Notes: a model not told the origin generated them from the sequence alone. DNA of 57,669 bases from an uncultured Gammaproteobacteria bacterium (GCA_913063495.1 CAJXXT010000005.1:1-57669); one strand, 5' to 3'; shown: positions 35,269-44,056, counted from the first letter of the stretch. Program-made: numbers and translations.

Positions 35269-36780
35269 TTGATTGCACTCAGCTTTCCTGGGCGCCCATT
35301 GCCTTTGCTTGTATGCTTTTCACTCGCCCCCGTCATGATTGCCAGCGTTAACCTTTCTGCCCTCAAAAGTGCTGCCCTGTACTTTATCTGGGCATTACTC
35401 TGGTGGTTAGGAGCCGTATGGTGGTTAGCGCCCGCATTAAGTCGCTTTGCTCAAGTACCAATGGTACCTAGCGTTCTGCTGTTAACGCTTACGTGTGGAG
35501 TTCTCGCACTTCCTTATGGCGTTGCTAGCTTCATAATACACTACTATCAATGGTGGAATAAGCGCTTCAATCTCATAAAAATCCCTCTCGCATTTACGGT
35601 ATGTACCGCGCTAACCCCCTCTCTCATTCCCGCCTCCCCTGTAAATGCACTCTATAATTTTCCAATGCTTATTCAGTTTGCAGATATTGGTGGAGTACCT
35701 TTATTAGTATTTTTATACGTTGCATTTAATGTGGCCTGCGTAAATATCTATCGGTATTTTTCACTTAATAAAAAATGTAGTAACCCTACTATTGCAAATC
35801 AACGCCTTTCCTTCAAACCTACCCATATTGTATTTCCAGCTTTATTAATCCCTGGCCTTGTACTTGGCTATGGTTGGTTGCGCTTACCCGAAGCAGAATC
35901 AACAGCCACAACTAAAAATAATGCTATCACTATTGGATATATTCAACCAAACGCAACCGTCGAAGACAAACTATCAACACTTATCCTCCAATCAAAACGT
36001 CTCTTACAATCACAATCAAAAAGTAACAATATTGATCTTATTATTTGGCCTGAGGTTCCAACACCCTTCTCTTGGGCTGACAATAGCTACGACCGATACC
36101 GAATTCAGCGTTATATTGACGAAATTGATAGCCACCTAATTGTGGTATCTGGATACCGTTACGCGAACAACAAAAATGCATCCGCAGGATTTTTTAATAC
36201 AGCCCATTTAATCTCTCCAGAAGGCATTCAACTATCTCAATATAATAAACAACACCTTGTCCCATTTTTTGAATACCTTCCATTCAAAAACACTCTACCT
36301 TGGATTAAACAATGGTTCCCTGGGTCAAAGAATTACCTTTCTGGAGAAAACCCAGAAATATTCGAGTTCAGTAACGAATATCGACTCGCCCCACTTATTT
36401 GCTATGAGATATTATTCAGCGATCTCGTTAGGGATTACAAAAATCTGGGTGCAACAATTATTATTAACCCAAGTAACGACGGTTGGTTTGGGGCACAAGG
36501 AGCATTAAGCCATTTATCCATCGCCATGTTTCGAACGGTTGAATATCATATGCCTATAGTTAGAGTCGGAAATACGGGGATTAGCACCGTAATAAGCACT
36601 CATGGAAAAATATCCGACAGCGATTCAATTCCAGTTAACAAAACCGACGGCAATATAGCCAAAGTTTCTGCATCGACTGATACAACTATCTATTCATTAT
36701 ATGGAAATTGGATACACCAAATCACAATTAGTTTATTTTTATTACTACTAGCAATAGATCGCCCAAGGGATAGAACCTAA
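35269..36780 (+). CDS. lnt: apolipoprotein N-acyltransferase-like protein, start uncertain
   Basis: Lnt adds a third acyl chain to lipoproteins in the inner membrane. From TTG 35269 it has 503 residues: membrane segments over the first ~200, then a nitrilase-like domain with Glu in WPEVPTPF (about 262), Lys in YNKQHLVPF (about 327) and Cys in LICYEILFSD (about 379), the catalytic triad, plus NPSNDGWFG. TTG 35269 has no ribosome site and cuts TM1 in half. The open frame runs back to a TAA at 35176 without any ATG, GTG or TTG; an ATT at 35230 has AAGAG eight bases upstream. An ATG at 35161 with GGAAAGAG hits that TAA after five codons. It may be an extra lnt copy. Confidence 0.82.
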   Translation: MIALSFPGRPLPLLVCFSLAPVMIASVNLSALKSAALYFIWALLWWLGAVWWLAPALSRFAQVPMVPSVLLLTLTCGVLALPYGVASFIIHYYQWWNKRFNLIKIPLAFTVCTALTPSLIPASPVNALYNFPMLIQFADIGGVPLLVFLYVAFNVACVNIYRYFSLNKKCSNPTIANQRLSFKPTHIVFPALLIPGLVLGYGWLRLPEAESTATTKNNAITIGYIQPNATVEDKLSTLILQSKRLLQSQSKSNNIDLIIWPEVPTPFSWADNSYDRYRIQRYIDEIDSHLIVVSGYRYANNKNASAGFFNTAHLISPEGIQLSQYNKQHLVPFFEYLPFKNTLPWIKQWFPGSKNYLSGENPEIFEFSNEYRLAPLICYEILFSDLVRDYKNLGATIIINPSNDGWFGAQGALSHLSIAMFRTVEYHMPIVRVGNTGISTVISTHGKISDSDSIPVNKTDGNIAKVSASTDTTIYSLYGNWIHQITISLFLLLLAIDRPRDRT

Positions 36781-36808
36781 ATTAACATTTGGGTTATTCA
36801 ATTTAGGT
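36775..36808 (+). terminator. possible terminator hairpin at lnt end
   Basis: ACCTAAATT (36775-36783) pairs with AATTTAGGT (36800-36808) around 16 bases and spans the lnt stop codon. No clear T-run follows, so terminator function is tentative. Confidence 0.35.
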
Positions 36809-37160
36809 ATCACGGTAGATCATTTTGTACTTAAGCATTCATAACGCACAATTCAATGTTATAAAAACCAGGTCACAAAAAATAAAAATACATAATTAAC
36901 CCTTTGAATAAAATACAGTTTATAGCGACTAAAAGGTCACATTTTGGGCAAAAAGATTAGCCGGAAAATTGGAATATCCACATTATTTAAATTTAGACAA
37001 GCTTTTTAGTATGAATTAGATTGCATATGTACTTGATAACAAGTGCGCGGCCCAACAGGAATTAGGCCGACATTAGGACACCGCTAAAAGGTGAATGATT
37101 TTAGAGATGCCCCATCAATCAAGGATCATAAGAGCACTAAATATAAACAAGGCTTGATCT
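36781..37160. other. 380-base AT-rich intergenic region before lipase
   Basis: No coding frame is credible here. Besides the hairpin arm at 36800-36808 there is a short inverted repeat CGGCC/GGCCG near 37048-37070. I found no -24/-12 element of the kind that drives some Pseudomonas lipases and cannot fix a promoter by eye. Confidence 0.5.
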
Positions 37161-38117
37161 ATGAAAACTCAAACAACAAATAAAAAAATCATTACTCGCA
37201 TTATCTCTTTATTTATTTTTCTATCGACCAGTTTTACAACCGCTTTGTATGCTTCTGGGGGAGCAAACGATTACGCAGAAACAGAATACCCAATTGTATT
37301 AGTCCACGGTTTTTTGGGATTTAATACGATGCTAGGTGTTATCGACTATTGGTATAAGGTTCCCGCTACATTAGAAGCAGAAGGTGGCGATGTTCACGTT
37401 GCATTAGTATCCCCAACAAATTCACCGGAATTGCGAGGTGAACAACTTATCACTCAAATCGAAGATATATTAGCGATTACTGGTGCCAGTAAGGTTAACT
37501 TGATGGGGCACAGCCACGGATCAACAACCTCTCGATATGTTGCCTCTGTTAGACCAGACATCGTTGCATCCGTTACCGGTATTTCTGGCGTCAATAACGG
37601 CGTTGAATTTGCCGACGCAATCGCCGCCGGAAACCAACAGTTACTCGCCAGTGTCGTGCCTTTATTGGCTGATGTTATTGCCTTTATGAGTGGTAACGAT
37701 AATCCAAACGATGCGGCCGCCGCACTGGTTTCCATGAACACAGAAACAATGGATGCATTTAATATCGCACATCCTGGCGGAACCATTGCCAATGATGCAT
37801 GTGGTGAAGGTGATTATGTACATAACGGCATCCGCTACTACAGCTGGTCAGGAAACTCTCGACAAACCTTACATTTAACCAATGCTATCGATTTAGCGGA
37901 TCTTCTTTTTGCTGTCACCGGCATGGAATACAACCGAAAAAATGACGGACTTGTTGCGAGCTGTACCTCACACTTAGGAAAAGTGATTCGTGATGATTTC
38001 TACTTCAATCACTTAGATTCAACTAATGGCTTACTTGGCTTAACCAGCATACTGGCTCACGACCCTGTCGAAGTTATCATGGATCACGCAAATCGTCTTA
38101 AGGGCGAAGGTTTGTAA
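37161..38117 (+). CDS. lipA: secreted triacylglycerol lipase, family I
   Basis: A 318-residue secreted lipase of the Pseudomonas/Burkholderia family I. A signal peptide (about 1-31, ending LYAS) precedes the oxyanion-loop VLVHGFLGF near 47-55, the nucleophile elbow GHSHG near 116-120 (Ser118), Asp in NRKNDGLV near 262 and His in NHLDS near 284. Cys residues in NDACGEG and ASCTSH probably form the disulfide usual in this family. AAGG precedes the ATG. The next gene is its foldase, the normal lipA-lif pair. It should hydrolyse triglycerides outside the cell after passing the periplasm; no type II secretion genes are in the window. Confidence 0.95.
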   Translation: MKTQTTNKKIITRIISLFIFLSTSFTTALYASGGANDYAETEYPIVLVHGFLGFNTMLGVIDYWYKVPATLEAEGGDVHVALVSPTNSPELRGEQLITQIEDILAITGASKVNLMGHSHGSTTSRYVASVRPDIVASVTGISGVNNGVEFADAIAAGNQQLLASVVPLLADVIAFMSGNDNPNDAAAALVSMNTETMDAFNIAHPGGTIANDACGEGDYVHNGIRYYSWSGNSRQTLHLTNAIDLADLLFAVTGMEYNRKNDGLVASCTSHLGKVIRDDFYFNHLDSTNGLLGLTSILAHDPVEVIMDHANRLKGEGL

Positions 38118-38134
38118 TTAGTTTCACCTTCAAA

Positions 38135-38178
38135 GTTTGAGTTATCCCCTGCAGTTAGCTGGAGGCGATAGCTCAAAC
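38135..38178 (+). other. intercistronic hairpin between lipase and foldase
   Basis: Twenty-base arms 38135-38154 and 38159-38178 pair with three mismatches around a TTAG loop. No T-run follows on the plus strand, so it may stabilise or process the lipA mRNA or lower foldase expression relative to lipase. Confidence 0.55.
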
Positions 38179-38210
38179 AACACAAAAAACATCAATCAGA
38201 TTTCGTTTTT

Positions 38211-39257
38211 ATGTCTCAAAAAATAAAAATAGTCCTCTTACTACTTATTCTAAGTACATCGATAATATTTTTTGTCGTCGGTGATCAAAACGATAATCTG
38301 TCACCAATCGCACTATCAACCACAAACAACACTAAGAGTAAGGTTACAAAAACAACTCTGCCAGCCGGCAACAACCTATCAAGCTCCACTGTTGATATCT
38401 CAGGAAAACTCCCCTCAATTCCAAGCTTTGCCACCCTGCAAGGAACACGCATACACGGAAACTTGCGTGTAGACGAGCAAGGTAACTTAATTATCGATAA
38501 TGACATCAAAAAATTGCTTCATTACTACTTGAATGTTGAAGGCGAAATTTCTCGTGAAGAACTAATTAATTTGCTTCGCCAAGGTATTGCCGATTACTTA
38601 CCACAACCTGCAGAAGATCAAGCGTTAGAAATTCTCACCCAATACTTAGCCTACCAAAATGCTTTACAAGAACAAATCAACCAAGGCGTATACCCGCTTA
38701 AATCAGATGGCATTGAAGGTTACCGCCAGGCCTTTGAGTTACGCAATCAACTACGCGTCCAGTATCTTGGAGCCGAAGTCGCCAGTGCGTTTTTTGCAGA
38801 AGAAGAAGCTTATGATTTATACACGGTTACCCGCCTAGAACTTGCCAAAAATGCATCACTTACCGATGCAGAACGGACGGCTCAACTGAGTATTTTGGAA
38901 GAACAACTACCAGAGCAATACCTTAACGTAAGAAAAAAACAACAAAACAGAGTTGCCATCAACGAAACAATCAACACATTAAGAGAAAACAACGCAAGCA
39001 TCTACGAACTTCAAGATACATGGACGCAGCATTATGGGACTGAAGCAGCCCAGCGTTTGGTGACATTAGAAGTCAAAAGACAGGAGTGGAACAACCGCTA
39101 TAATACCTACAGCCAACAGCGCCAATCATTACAGGAAACGGGCTTAGATGACCTCGCATTTGAATCACAACTTAACGCACTACAAGAATCATTATTCACG
39201 GAGGCTGAGCAAAAACGTATTCAAGCTTTGGACAAAATAAATGAACCTATAGAATGA
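38211..39257 (+). CDS. lifO: lipase-specific foldase (lipase chaperone)
   Basis: A 348-residue membrane-anchored periplasmic foldase. One N-terminal membrane helix (about 5-24) is followed by a Ser/Thr-rich linker, then the helical chaperone domain (about 70-348), with the diagnostic block SFATLQGTRIHGNLRVDEQGNLIIDNDIKK. The region equivalent to the conserved RxxFDYFLSA motif reads KKLLHYYLNV (about 100-109), so Arg, Phe and Asp of that motif are replaced. The rest is typical, with long helices (LYTVTRLELAK, ALDKINEP at the end). It follows the lipase by 93 bases, separated by a hairpin, and should fold LipA in the periplasm. Confidence 0.92.
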   Translation: MSQKIKIVLLLLILSTSIIFFVVGDQNDNLSPIALSTTNNTKSKVTKTTLPAGNNLSSSTVDISGKLPSIPSFATLQGTRIHGNLRVDEQGNLIIDNDIKKLLHYYLNVEGEISREELINLLRQGIADYLPQPAEDQALEILTQYLAYQNALQEQINQGVYPLKSDGIEGYRQAFELRNQLRVQYLGAEVASAFFAEEEAYDLYTVTRLELAKNASLTDAERTAQLSILEEQLPEQYLNVRKKQQNRVAINETINTLRENNASIYELQDTWTQHYGTEAAQRLVTLEVKRQEWNNRYNTYSQQRQSLQETGLDDLAFESQLNALQESLFTEAEQKRIQALDKINEPIE

Positions 39258-39264
39258 TAGTAAG

Positions 39265-39516
39265 TTATGCCTCAGTACCCTGTACAAACAACATACCCAT
39301 GGACTCGTAAGCCTTAACCTCCCGCGCCCCAATCATCACCAATAAGGTTTCTTCACTAATACCCTTTATTTCACAGTATTCCTCTGCCGTTATCGCAGTT
39401 CCAAGAACCTTTTTTGCCTCCTCAAAAGCATCTTTAGGGCTCTTTTTCCTCATAAGGAAGAACAATCCCAACGGCACCATCACCACAAGCAATATTATTT
39501 CTAGAAAGTATGTCAT
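39265..39516 (-). CDS. small single-pass membrane protein, unknown
   Basis: An 83-residue protein with one N-terminal membrane helix (about 3-22, FLEIILLVVMVPLGLFFLM) followed by a basic RKKSPKD and a soluble tail with AEEYCEIKGISEETLLVMIGAREVKAYESMGMLFVQG. The tail has a helix-turn-helix look but no recognised family. It is convergent with the foldase gene, 7 bases apart, and divergent from the YeeN-type gene. Conservation in relatives would decide whether it is real; length and sequence are plausible. Confidence 0.6.
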   Translation of the reverse strand: MTYFLEIILLVVMVPLGLFFLMRKKSPKDAFEEAKKVLGTAITAEEYCEIKGISEETLLVMIGAREVKAYESMGMLFVQGTEA

Positions 39517-39631
39517 GAGAAAACCTCTATCAGAGCCCTAATCAAGTCCCCAAAGGGTTCCCTATTTCATGGCTTAGTTGTAAAATTTGCGCCATTATTC
39601 TTCTCTTTATCAATACTGACAGGACATAGTA

Positions 39632-40348
39632 ATGGGCAGAGCCTACCAAAACCGAAAAGAATCCATGGCTAAAACGTCTGACGCGAAAGCCAAAGTCTAC
39701 AGCAAGTATGGCCGAGAAATCTACGTATGCGCTAAAGCCGGTGGCCTAGACCCTTCAGGAAACTTGGCCCTCAGAGGCTTAATAGATCGCGCAAAGAAAG
39801 ATCAAGTACCTACTCACGTTATCGATAAAGCCATCGATAAGGCCAAAGGTGGTGGTGGTGAAGACTTCGCAACCGCTCGATACGAAGGTTTTGGACCAGG
39901 CGGCAGCATGGTCATCATCGACTGTCTGACAGACAACCCAAATCGCACATTTGGGGATGTACGCCAATGTTTTACCAAAACAAAGTGTAAAATTGGCACA
40001 CAAGGCACTGTTAGCCATATGTTTGATCATAGCGCTATCCTTGTTTTTAATGGTGACGATGAAGACGCGGTACTTGAAGCATTAATGGAGCAGGACGTTG
40101 ATGTCACCGATATTGAGAGTGAAGATGGCAAAGTGACCGTATTTGCTCCAAACACTGAATACTTCAAAACCAAACAGGCACTATTAGATACCTTTGGTGA
40201 AATTGACTTTGATGTCGATGAAATCCAATTTATCCCTCAAAACACCGCGCCTATTGCTGCTGATGATATGGAAATGTTTGAGAAGTTTCTATTTATGCTC
40301 AATGATTTGGATGATGTTCAGAATATTTATCATAATGCCGAAGTGTAA
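39632..40348 (+). CDS. yeeN: YebC/PmpR family protein, YeeN type
   Basis: A 238-residue YebC-family protein. It begins [38 protein letters not shown] and has the domain-2 block [25 protein letters not shown] and the ending [14 protein letters not shown]. The start and short N-terminus fit the YeeN branch rather than the usual YebC. Family members are DNA-binding regulators, and recent work on the family also points to a role in translation of proline-rich stretches; which applies here is open. A 37-bp palindrome follows the stop. Confidence 0.9.
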   Translation: MGRAYQNRKESMAKTSDAKAKVYSKYGREIYVCAKAGGLDPSGNLALRGLIDRAKKDQVPTHVIDKAIDKAKGGGGEDFATARYEGFGPGGSMVIIDCLTDNPNRTFGDVRQCFTKTKCKIGTQGTVSHMFDHSAILVFNGDDEDAVLEALMEQDVDVTDIESEDGKVTVFAPNTEYFKTKQALLDTFGEIDFDVDEIQFIPQNTAPIAADDMEMFEKFLFMLNDLDDVQNIYHNAEV

Positions 40349-40359
40349 GGCCTCATAAC

Positions 40360-40396
40360 TGTCCTATCAAACAGTAGCCTACTGTTTGATAGGACA
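40360..40396. terminator. 37-bp perfect palindrome, likely bidirectional terminator
   Basis: Eighteen-base arms, 40360-40377 and 40379-40396, pair perfectly around a single C. It lies between the converging yeeN and hydroxylase genes, 12 and 3 bases from their stops. A T-rich patch follows some bases later on the plus strand, none on the minus, so termination is likely but not certain. Confidence 0.6.
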
Positions 40397-40398
40397 AG

Positions 40399-41166
40399 CT
40401 ACTTATTTTTATACTCTAGATACTGTTTAACATAGGTACCAAAAAAACTATCGACGTAATGTAACGCCCCCGCATAATTTCCTTTGATACGTGCATGATG
40501 AAAATCATGGTAAACCGCCCCATCATAAAATGGCAAGTAACGTAATAAGTTCCATGGTGCATCATAGCCAGAATGCCCATCCGCCCCCTCAATCCCCCGA
40601 ATAATTACCCAAGCGTAAAGAACATACAGGTGACACCCCAACAGCAACGGTACACTTAGCGTCAGGGTGCTGATAACAACATGCTCAAACCAATGCATAT
40701 ACATACCGTCTAGTGCACACGTATTTCTAATACGGTGATGTACAGAATGAACCTTTCTCAACAACCACTTATTTTCATGCATTAAGCGATGGGCCCAATA
40801 AAATAGAAAGTCATCAATAAAAATGAAGGCTACCAATTGAATGACCCACACATACCACTCAGGAATTTCACCTCCGTGTATATTACTAAACCTCAACAAT
40901 GGCCAAAAAAGAACCAACAACATAAACAGGATAAACGTATTCGTCAAAATCCTAAAAATTGCTGGCCAGAAAAACTCGGCTATTTGAAACGGTTTTTGCT
41001 GAATTTTATAACGTTTAGCCCAAGGCGGATCAATCCAAGCAAGCAGAGTCCAGGGTAACGCCGTCACTAGAAATGCACCAACACTCAGCACCATGGCCGC
41101 CACGGGAAACTTCAAAAACATTGGATCTTGATATAGCGCCAGCCAATCAGTGAATAGTGTACCCAT
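40399..41166 (-). CDS. sterol desaturase / fatty acid hydroxylase family enzyme
   Basis: A 255-residue membrane di-iron oxygenase. The histidine clusters that bind the two irons are clear: HRLMH, HSVHH (about 125-142) and HDFHH near the C-terminus (about 225-231), with an extra MHWFEHV. Four or so membrane segments surround them. The family hydroxylates or desaturates sterols, carotenoids and fatty acids using oxygen; the substrate here is unknown. An AraC-family regulator is divergent, and a 14-bp palindrome lies 16-29 bases before the start, suggesting specific control. In context it may act on lipids that the P450s also handle. Confidence 0.9.
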   Translation of the reverse strand: MGTLFTDWLALYQDPMFLKFPVAAMVLSVGAFLVTALPWTLLAWIDPPWAKRYKIQQKPFQIAEFFWPAIFRILTNTFILFMLLVLFWPLLRFSNIHGGEIPEWYVWVIQLVAFIFIDDFLFYWAHRLMHENKWLLRKVHSVHHRIRNTCALDGMYMHWFEHVVISTLTLSVPLLLGCHLYVLYAWVIIRGIEGADGHSGYDAPWNLLRYLPFYDGAVYHDFHHARIKGNYAGALHYVDSFFGTYVKQYLEYKNK

Positions 41167-41181
41167 ATATTGTTCTTCTAT

Positions 41182-41195
41182 ACGTTAATTAACGT
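41182..41195. promoter_or_regulatory. 14-bp palindrome ahead of hydroxylase
   Basis: ACGTTAATTAACGT is a perfect palindrome in the divergent region between the hydroxylase (-) and AraC (+) genes. Its place, 16 bases before the hydroxylase ATG, would suit a repressor site. Confidence 0.4.
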
Positions 41196-41332
41196 GTTGT
41201 GATTAAATCATGGTAAAAGTGCTTTGATCCAAATTCAATTTAGATTCAAGCCCGGCTATCAAAAGAAATTCATTTCTGCCCACACCTATGCTTAAATAAT
41301 ATGCTGACTACCAACAAATAACTTGTGAAGCT

Positions 41333-42355
41333 ATGCCAATAGATTGCTCTCTAACGCCAACCTCACCGTTTAAAGGCGAAGTTGCTCTCCCGTACTGGCA
41401 GTCACTTGTCGATGTATTTCGATCATGCGGATTAGAGGACGCTAGCATTGAACAACAGGCACCTAGTGCGGTATCCGTTGAGCAATACCTCACGCTATTT
41501 TCCAAAGGTGTCGCGCACCGTGCAGACTTTGGGTTAGAGCTGGGAAAATCTGTCAGCCTAGGAACCCTTCCTGTCATAGGAATGATGCTATTAAGCTGTC
41601 AAAACCTCGGGCAAGCATTAGAGCAAATATTACGTTATGAGAGCTTGAATCATAACCTTGGAATCTCTCAGGTAGTACACCACGAGGGGGAAACACAATA
41701 TATCTGGACGCCAAATCGCCTCTACCTTCCTAACCCCTACGACGAGTTATCCTTCCAATTAACATTAAGTGTTTTTGCGAGCTTTAAAACATTCCTCCCC
41801 CAGCTAACCAAGGAAGAAGTTTCCATAAAGCACGTCGGCTTTATGGCGCCAAAACCAAAAGATGCACAACGTTACAAAAACTTTGTTAATACCGGCTTAA
41901 AATTCAACCAACCTTGCAACGCTATTACTATTAACAGCAAGGAGCTGGACAAAATCATAACCCAAGGGGACGCTACGTTATTCGCCGCCTTATCCGCCCA
42001 TGCTGACGACTTATTACTTACCAAAGAAAACCAAAGGGACATTACCTGGCAACTAAAATCAATATTGCCTGAAGCCTTACAAAATAACAGGTTCAAAATT
42101 GAAGATATTGCTAGTCAACTTCACGTAAGCACACGCACATTACAGCGAAAGCTCAATAAATCAGGCGCAAGCTTTCAGGAAACCCTTGATGAAGTCCGTA
42201 AACATCTAGCGGAACGCCACTTAATTGATGGTCATTTATCCATGAATGAGATTGCCACACTTTTAGGTTTTCAAGAGCAGAGTTCTTTTAATCACGCATT
42301 TAAACATTGGAATTCTTTATCCCCTTCTGAATATAGAGAAAAGAATAAAAACTAA
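41333..42355 (+). CDS. AraC-family regulator, OruR/ArgR-type sensor domain
   Basis: A 340-residue transcriptional regulator. The N-terminal ~190 residues match the arabinose-binding-type sensor of the AraC subgroup with YLTLFSKGVAHRADFGLELGKSVSLGTLPVIGMMLLSC. The C-terminal two-HTH DNA-binding domain (about 240-338) carries FKIEDIASQLHVSTRTLQRKLNKSG and LSMNEIATLLGFQEQSSFNHAFKHWNSLSPSEYR, the AraC signature. It is divergent from the membrane hydroxylase gene, the most likely target. Relatives of this subgroup in lipid-degrading bacteria respond to acyl or sterol compounds, but the effector is not known here. Confidence 0.92.
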   Translation: MPIDCSLTPTSPFKGEVALPYWQSLVDVFRSCGLEDASIEQQAPSAVSVEQYLTLFSKGVAHRADFGLELGKSVSLGTLPVIGMMLLSCQNLGQALEQILRYESLNHNLGISQVVHHEGETQYIWTPNRLYLPNPYDELSFQLTLSVFASFKTFLPQLTKEEVSIKHVGFMAPKPKDAQRYKNFVNTGLKFNQPCNAITINSKELDKIITQGDATLFAALSAHADDLLLTKENQRDITWQLKSILPEALQNNRFKIEDIASQLHVSTRTLQRKLNKSGASFQETLDEVRKHLAERHLIDGHLSMNEIATLLGFQEQSSFNHAFKHWNSLSPSEYREKNKN

Positions 42356-42404
42356 TTTTCTCTCAGTATACGCTTACATAAACCGACACCAGAAACATCA
42401 GCTA

Positions 42405-43298
42405 TCAGCCTTCTATTGAAAGCAACTCCCGATCACTATAAAACACCCTTTCCACATGTGCTATTGGATCAACAAACATCAATTTTTTTGCTAATAACTG
42501 CAGGGGCTTTGAGAAATTATCTGCTGTCTTTGGCTTCAAAACAGGGTACACCTTATCGTTCATAATAGGATGCCCTATCGAAGCCATATGCACACGCAAC
42601 TGATGTGTTTTTCCGGTCACCGGGCTCAATTCAAATAGACCTTTTCCTGCCCGTTGTTCAACACAATCAATGACTGAATGTGCATTATCTACGCCTGGTA
42701 CTATATGCATTACAAAACGCGGATTTGACTTCTCTAACCTATTTTTTATCACCCAATGCTTAGTCGGCATCTCTTCGGTACCCACATCGGCTAGCGCTTG
42801 ATACGTTTTCGTTATTTTGTGATGTTCAAACAATGCATGATAACAAGAGCGTGTTTCTGGGTTAACAGAGAACAGTACCAAACCCGCCGTTTCTCTATCT
42901 AATCGATGTAACGCCTGTAGATCATCATTCCCCGTTTTACGACGAAGTCGATTTTGCAAACATTCATCCACAAAATTACCTCCGGGTGTTACCTGCAAAA
43001 AATGCGGTTTACAAGCCACTAAGATATGTTCATCTTGAAAAATAATAGTCTCATCAAAAGGTATCACCGGTTCTTGTTCAACTTCTCGATAGTAACAAAC
43101 ACACCCCTGGGGGATATATAATGTACTGCTATCGATCAACTCATCACTCAGCCAGTGCACCTTCCCATCTATCAAGCGTTGACGCCAAATACCTTCCGCA
43201 ATAAATGGAAACTTCATAACAAGGTAATCTAACACCGTTATACAACCAGGGTTAGATAACGGCAGATTCACCTTTGACGGATATTTTGATAAACCCAA
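42405..43298 (-). CDS. RluA-family pseudouridine synthase
   Basis: A 297-residue pseudouridine synthase, which converts uridine to pseudouridine in rRNA or tRNA. The active-site motif HRLDRETAGLVLF (Asp near 133) is intact, and GKTHQLRVHMASIGHPIMND is the second family motif. The N-terminal ~70 residues look like a small S4-like addition (LDYLVMKFPFIAEGIWRQRLIDGKV). The RNA target cannot be read from sequence. It follows the RNase H gene with a 5-base gap, suggesting one transcript. Confidence 0.92.
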   Translation of the reverse strand: MGLSKYPSKVNLPLSNPGCITVLDYLVMKFPFIAEGIWRQRLIDGKVHWLSDELIDSSTLYIPQGCVCYYREVEQEPVIPFDETIIFQDEHILVACKPHFLQVTPGGNFVDECLQNRLRRKTGNDDLQALHRLDRETAGLVLFSVNPETRSCYHALFEHHKITKTYQALADVGTEEMPTKHWVIKNRLEKSNPRFVMHIVPGVDNAHSVIDCVEQRAGKGLFELSPVTGKTHQLRVHMASIGHPIMNDKVYPVLKPKTADNFSKPLQLLAKKLMFVDPIAHVERVFYSDRELLSIEG

Positions 43299-43303
43299 TT
43301 CAA

Positions 43304-44056
43304 TTAACCCGCACGTAACCGTAACAACGCATTCACATCCATATCGCCACTGTATTGGCTATATTCAAGCTCCCTGCTATCAACGGCTATCATAGTCATC
43401 CTATCTGCCAACTCATTCCCTTCTATTCCAGCATGGGCTTTCACATGAAGTAGTTTTAGATCCGCTTTCAGACGATCATAAAGCTCATGACTATCTTTTA
43501 TGATTTCAAGATTTTTAATTTCACCTGATGATTTTTTCCAACCTTTTTTCTTCCATCCGTAAGCCCACAGGCTAATGCAGTTGATGGAATACATAGAATC
43601 ACAATAAACCGTTACCGTTTTCTGGTTATTGATACCTTCTTCTGCAATTAGCAGAGATTGATATAATGCATTTAACTCCGCAGTGTTATTGGTGCCATTA
43701 GGATTAAACAATCCATACCATAACTCGGCAAGCTTGCCGTCACGATACACCGCAGTGCCTGAACCGGCTTTTCCAGGATTTGGATCACAACCACCATCGC
43801 AAAATATTTCTATATCCGCGTTACCCATTGTTGGTAATGAAGTGACGCTTTGAACTGCATTTGCGGGTTTCTTACGAACAGCAGGACGTCCACCTGACCC
43901 TGCAGCACCGCCAAACGCCGATTCTGCTTCTGCACGAGTGGGAAAGGATTTATACCGAGCCCCAGAAAACTTTTCAATCGAACGCTTGCAACTTCCCCAA
44001 TCCGTAAAAATACCCGTTTCTCTTCCTGCCCACACTACGTAAAACTTTTTTGCCAT
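43304..44056 (-). CDS. viroplasmin-domain ribonuclease HI
   Basis: A 250-residue RNase H with an added N-terminal viroplasmin/RNase H N-terminal domain (about 1-48, KKFYVVWAGRETGIFTDWGSCKRSIEKFSGARYKSF), an RNA/DNA hybrid-binding fold also found in eukaryotic RNase H1. After a basic linker the RNase H domain (about 82-230) shows the full set: Asp in FCDGGCDPNPG, Glu in NTAELNAL, Asp in YCDSMYSI, His in HVKAHAG and Asp in ELADRM. It cuts RNA in RNA-DNA hybrids in the cytoplasm. It is upstream of the RluA gene and downstream of the Nudix gene on the minus strand. Confidence 0.93.
   Translation of the reverse strand: MAKKFYVVWAGRETGIFTDWGSCKRSIEKFSGARYKSFPTRAEAESAFGGAAGSGGRPAVRKKPANAVQSVTSLPTMGNADIEIFCDGGCDPNPGKAGSGTAVYRDGKLAELWYGLFNPNGTNNTAELNALYQSLLIAEEGINNQKTVTVYCDSMYSINCISLWAYGWKKKGWKKSSGEIKNLEIIKDSHELYDRLKADLKLLHVKAHAGIEGNELADRMTMIAVDSRELEYSQYSGDMDVNALLRLRAG

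Noticed and set aside
37048..37070. CGGCC/GGCCG inverted repeat before the lipase
   Set aside because: Five-base arms with a 12-base loop are too weak to claim as a regulatory site.
36781..37160. Sigma-54 promoter ahead of the lipase
   Set aside because: No GG-N10-GC element at proper spacing was found, although some Pseudomonas lipases are driven that way.
6776..42355. A complete steroid-degradation pathway
   Set aside because: P450s, START, SBF and a sterol-desaturase-family gene suggest sterol-like substrates, but no kst, hsa or acyl-CoA steroid-catabolism genes are present here, so the pathway cannot be claimed.
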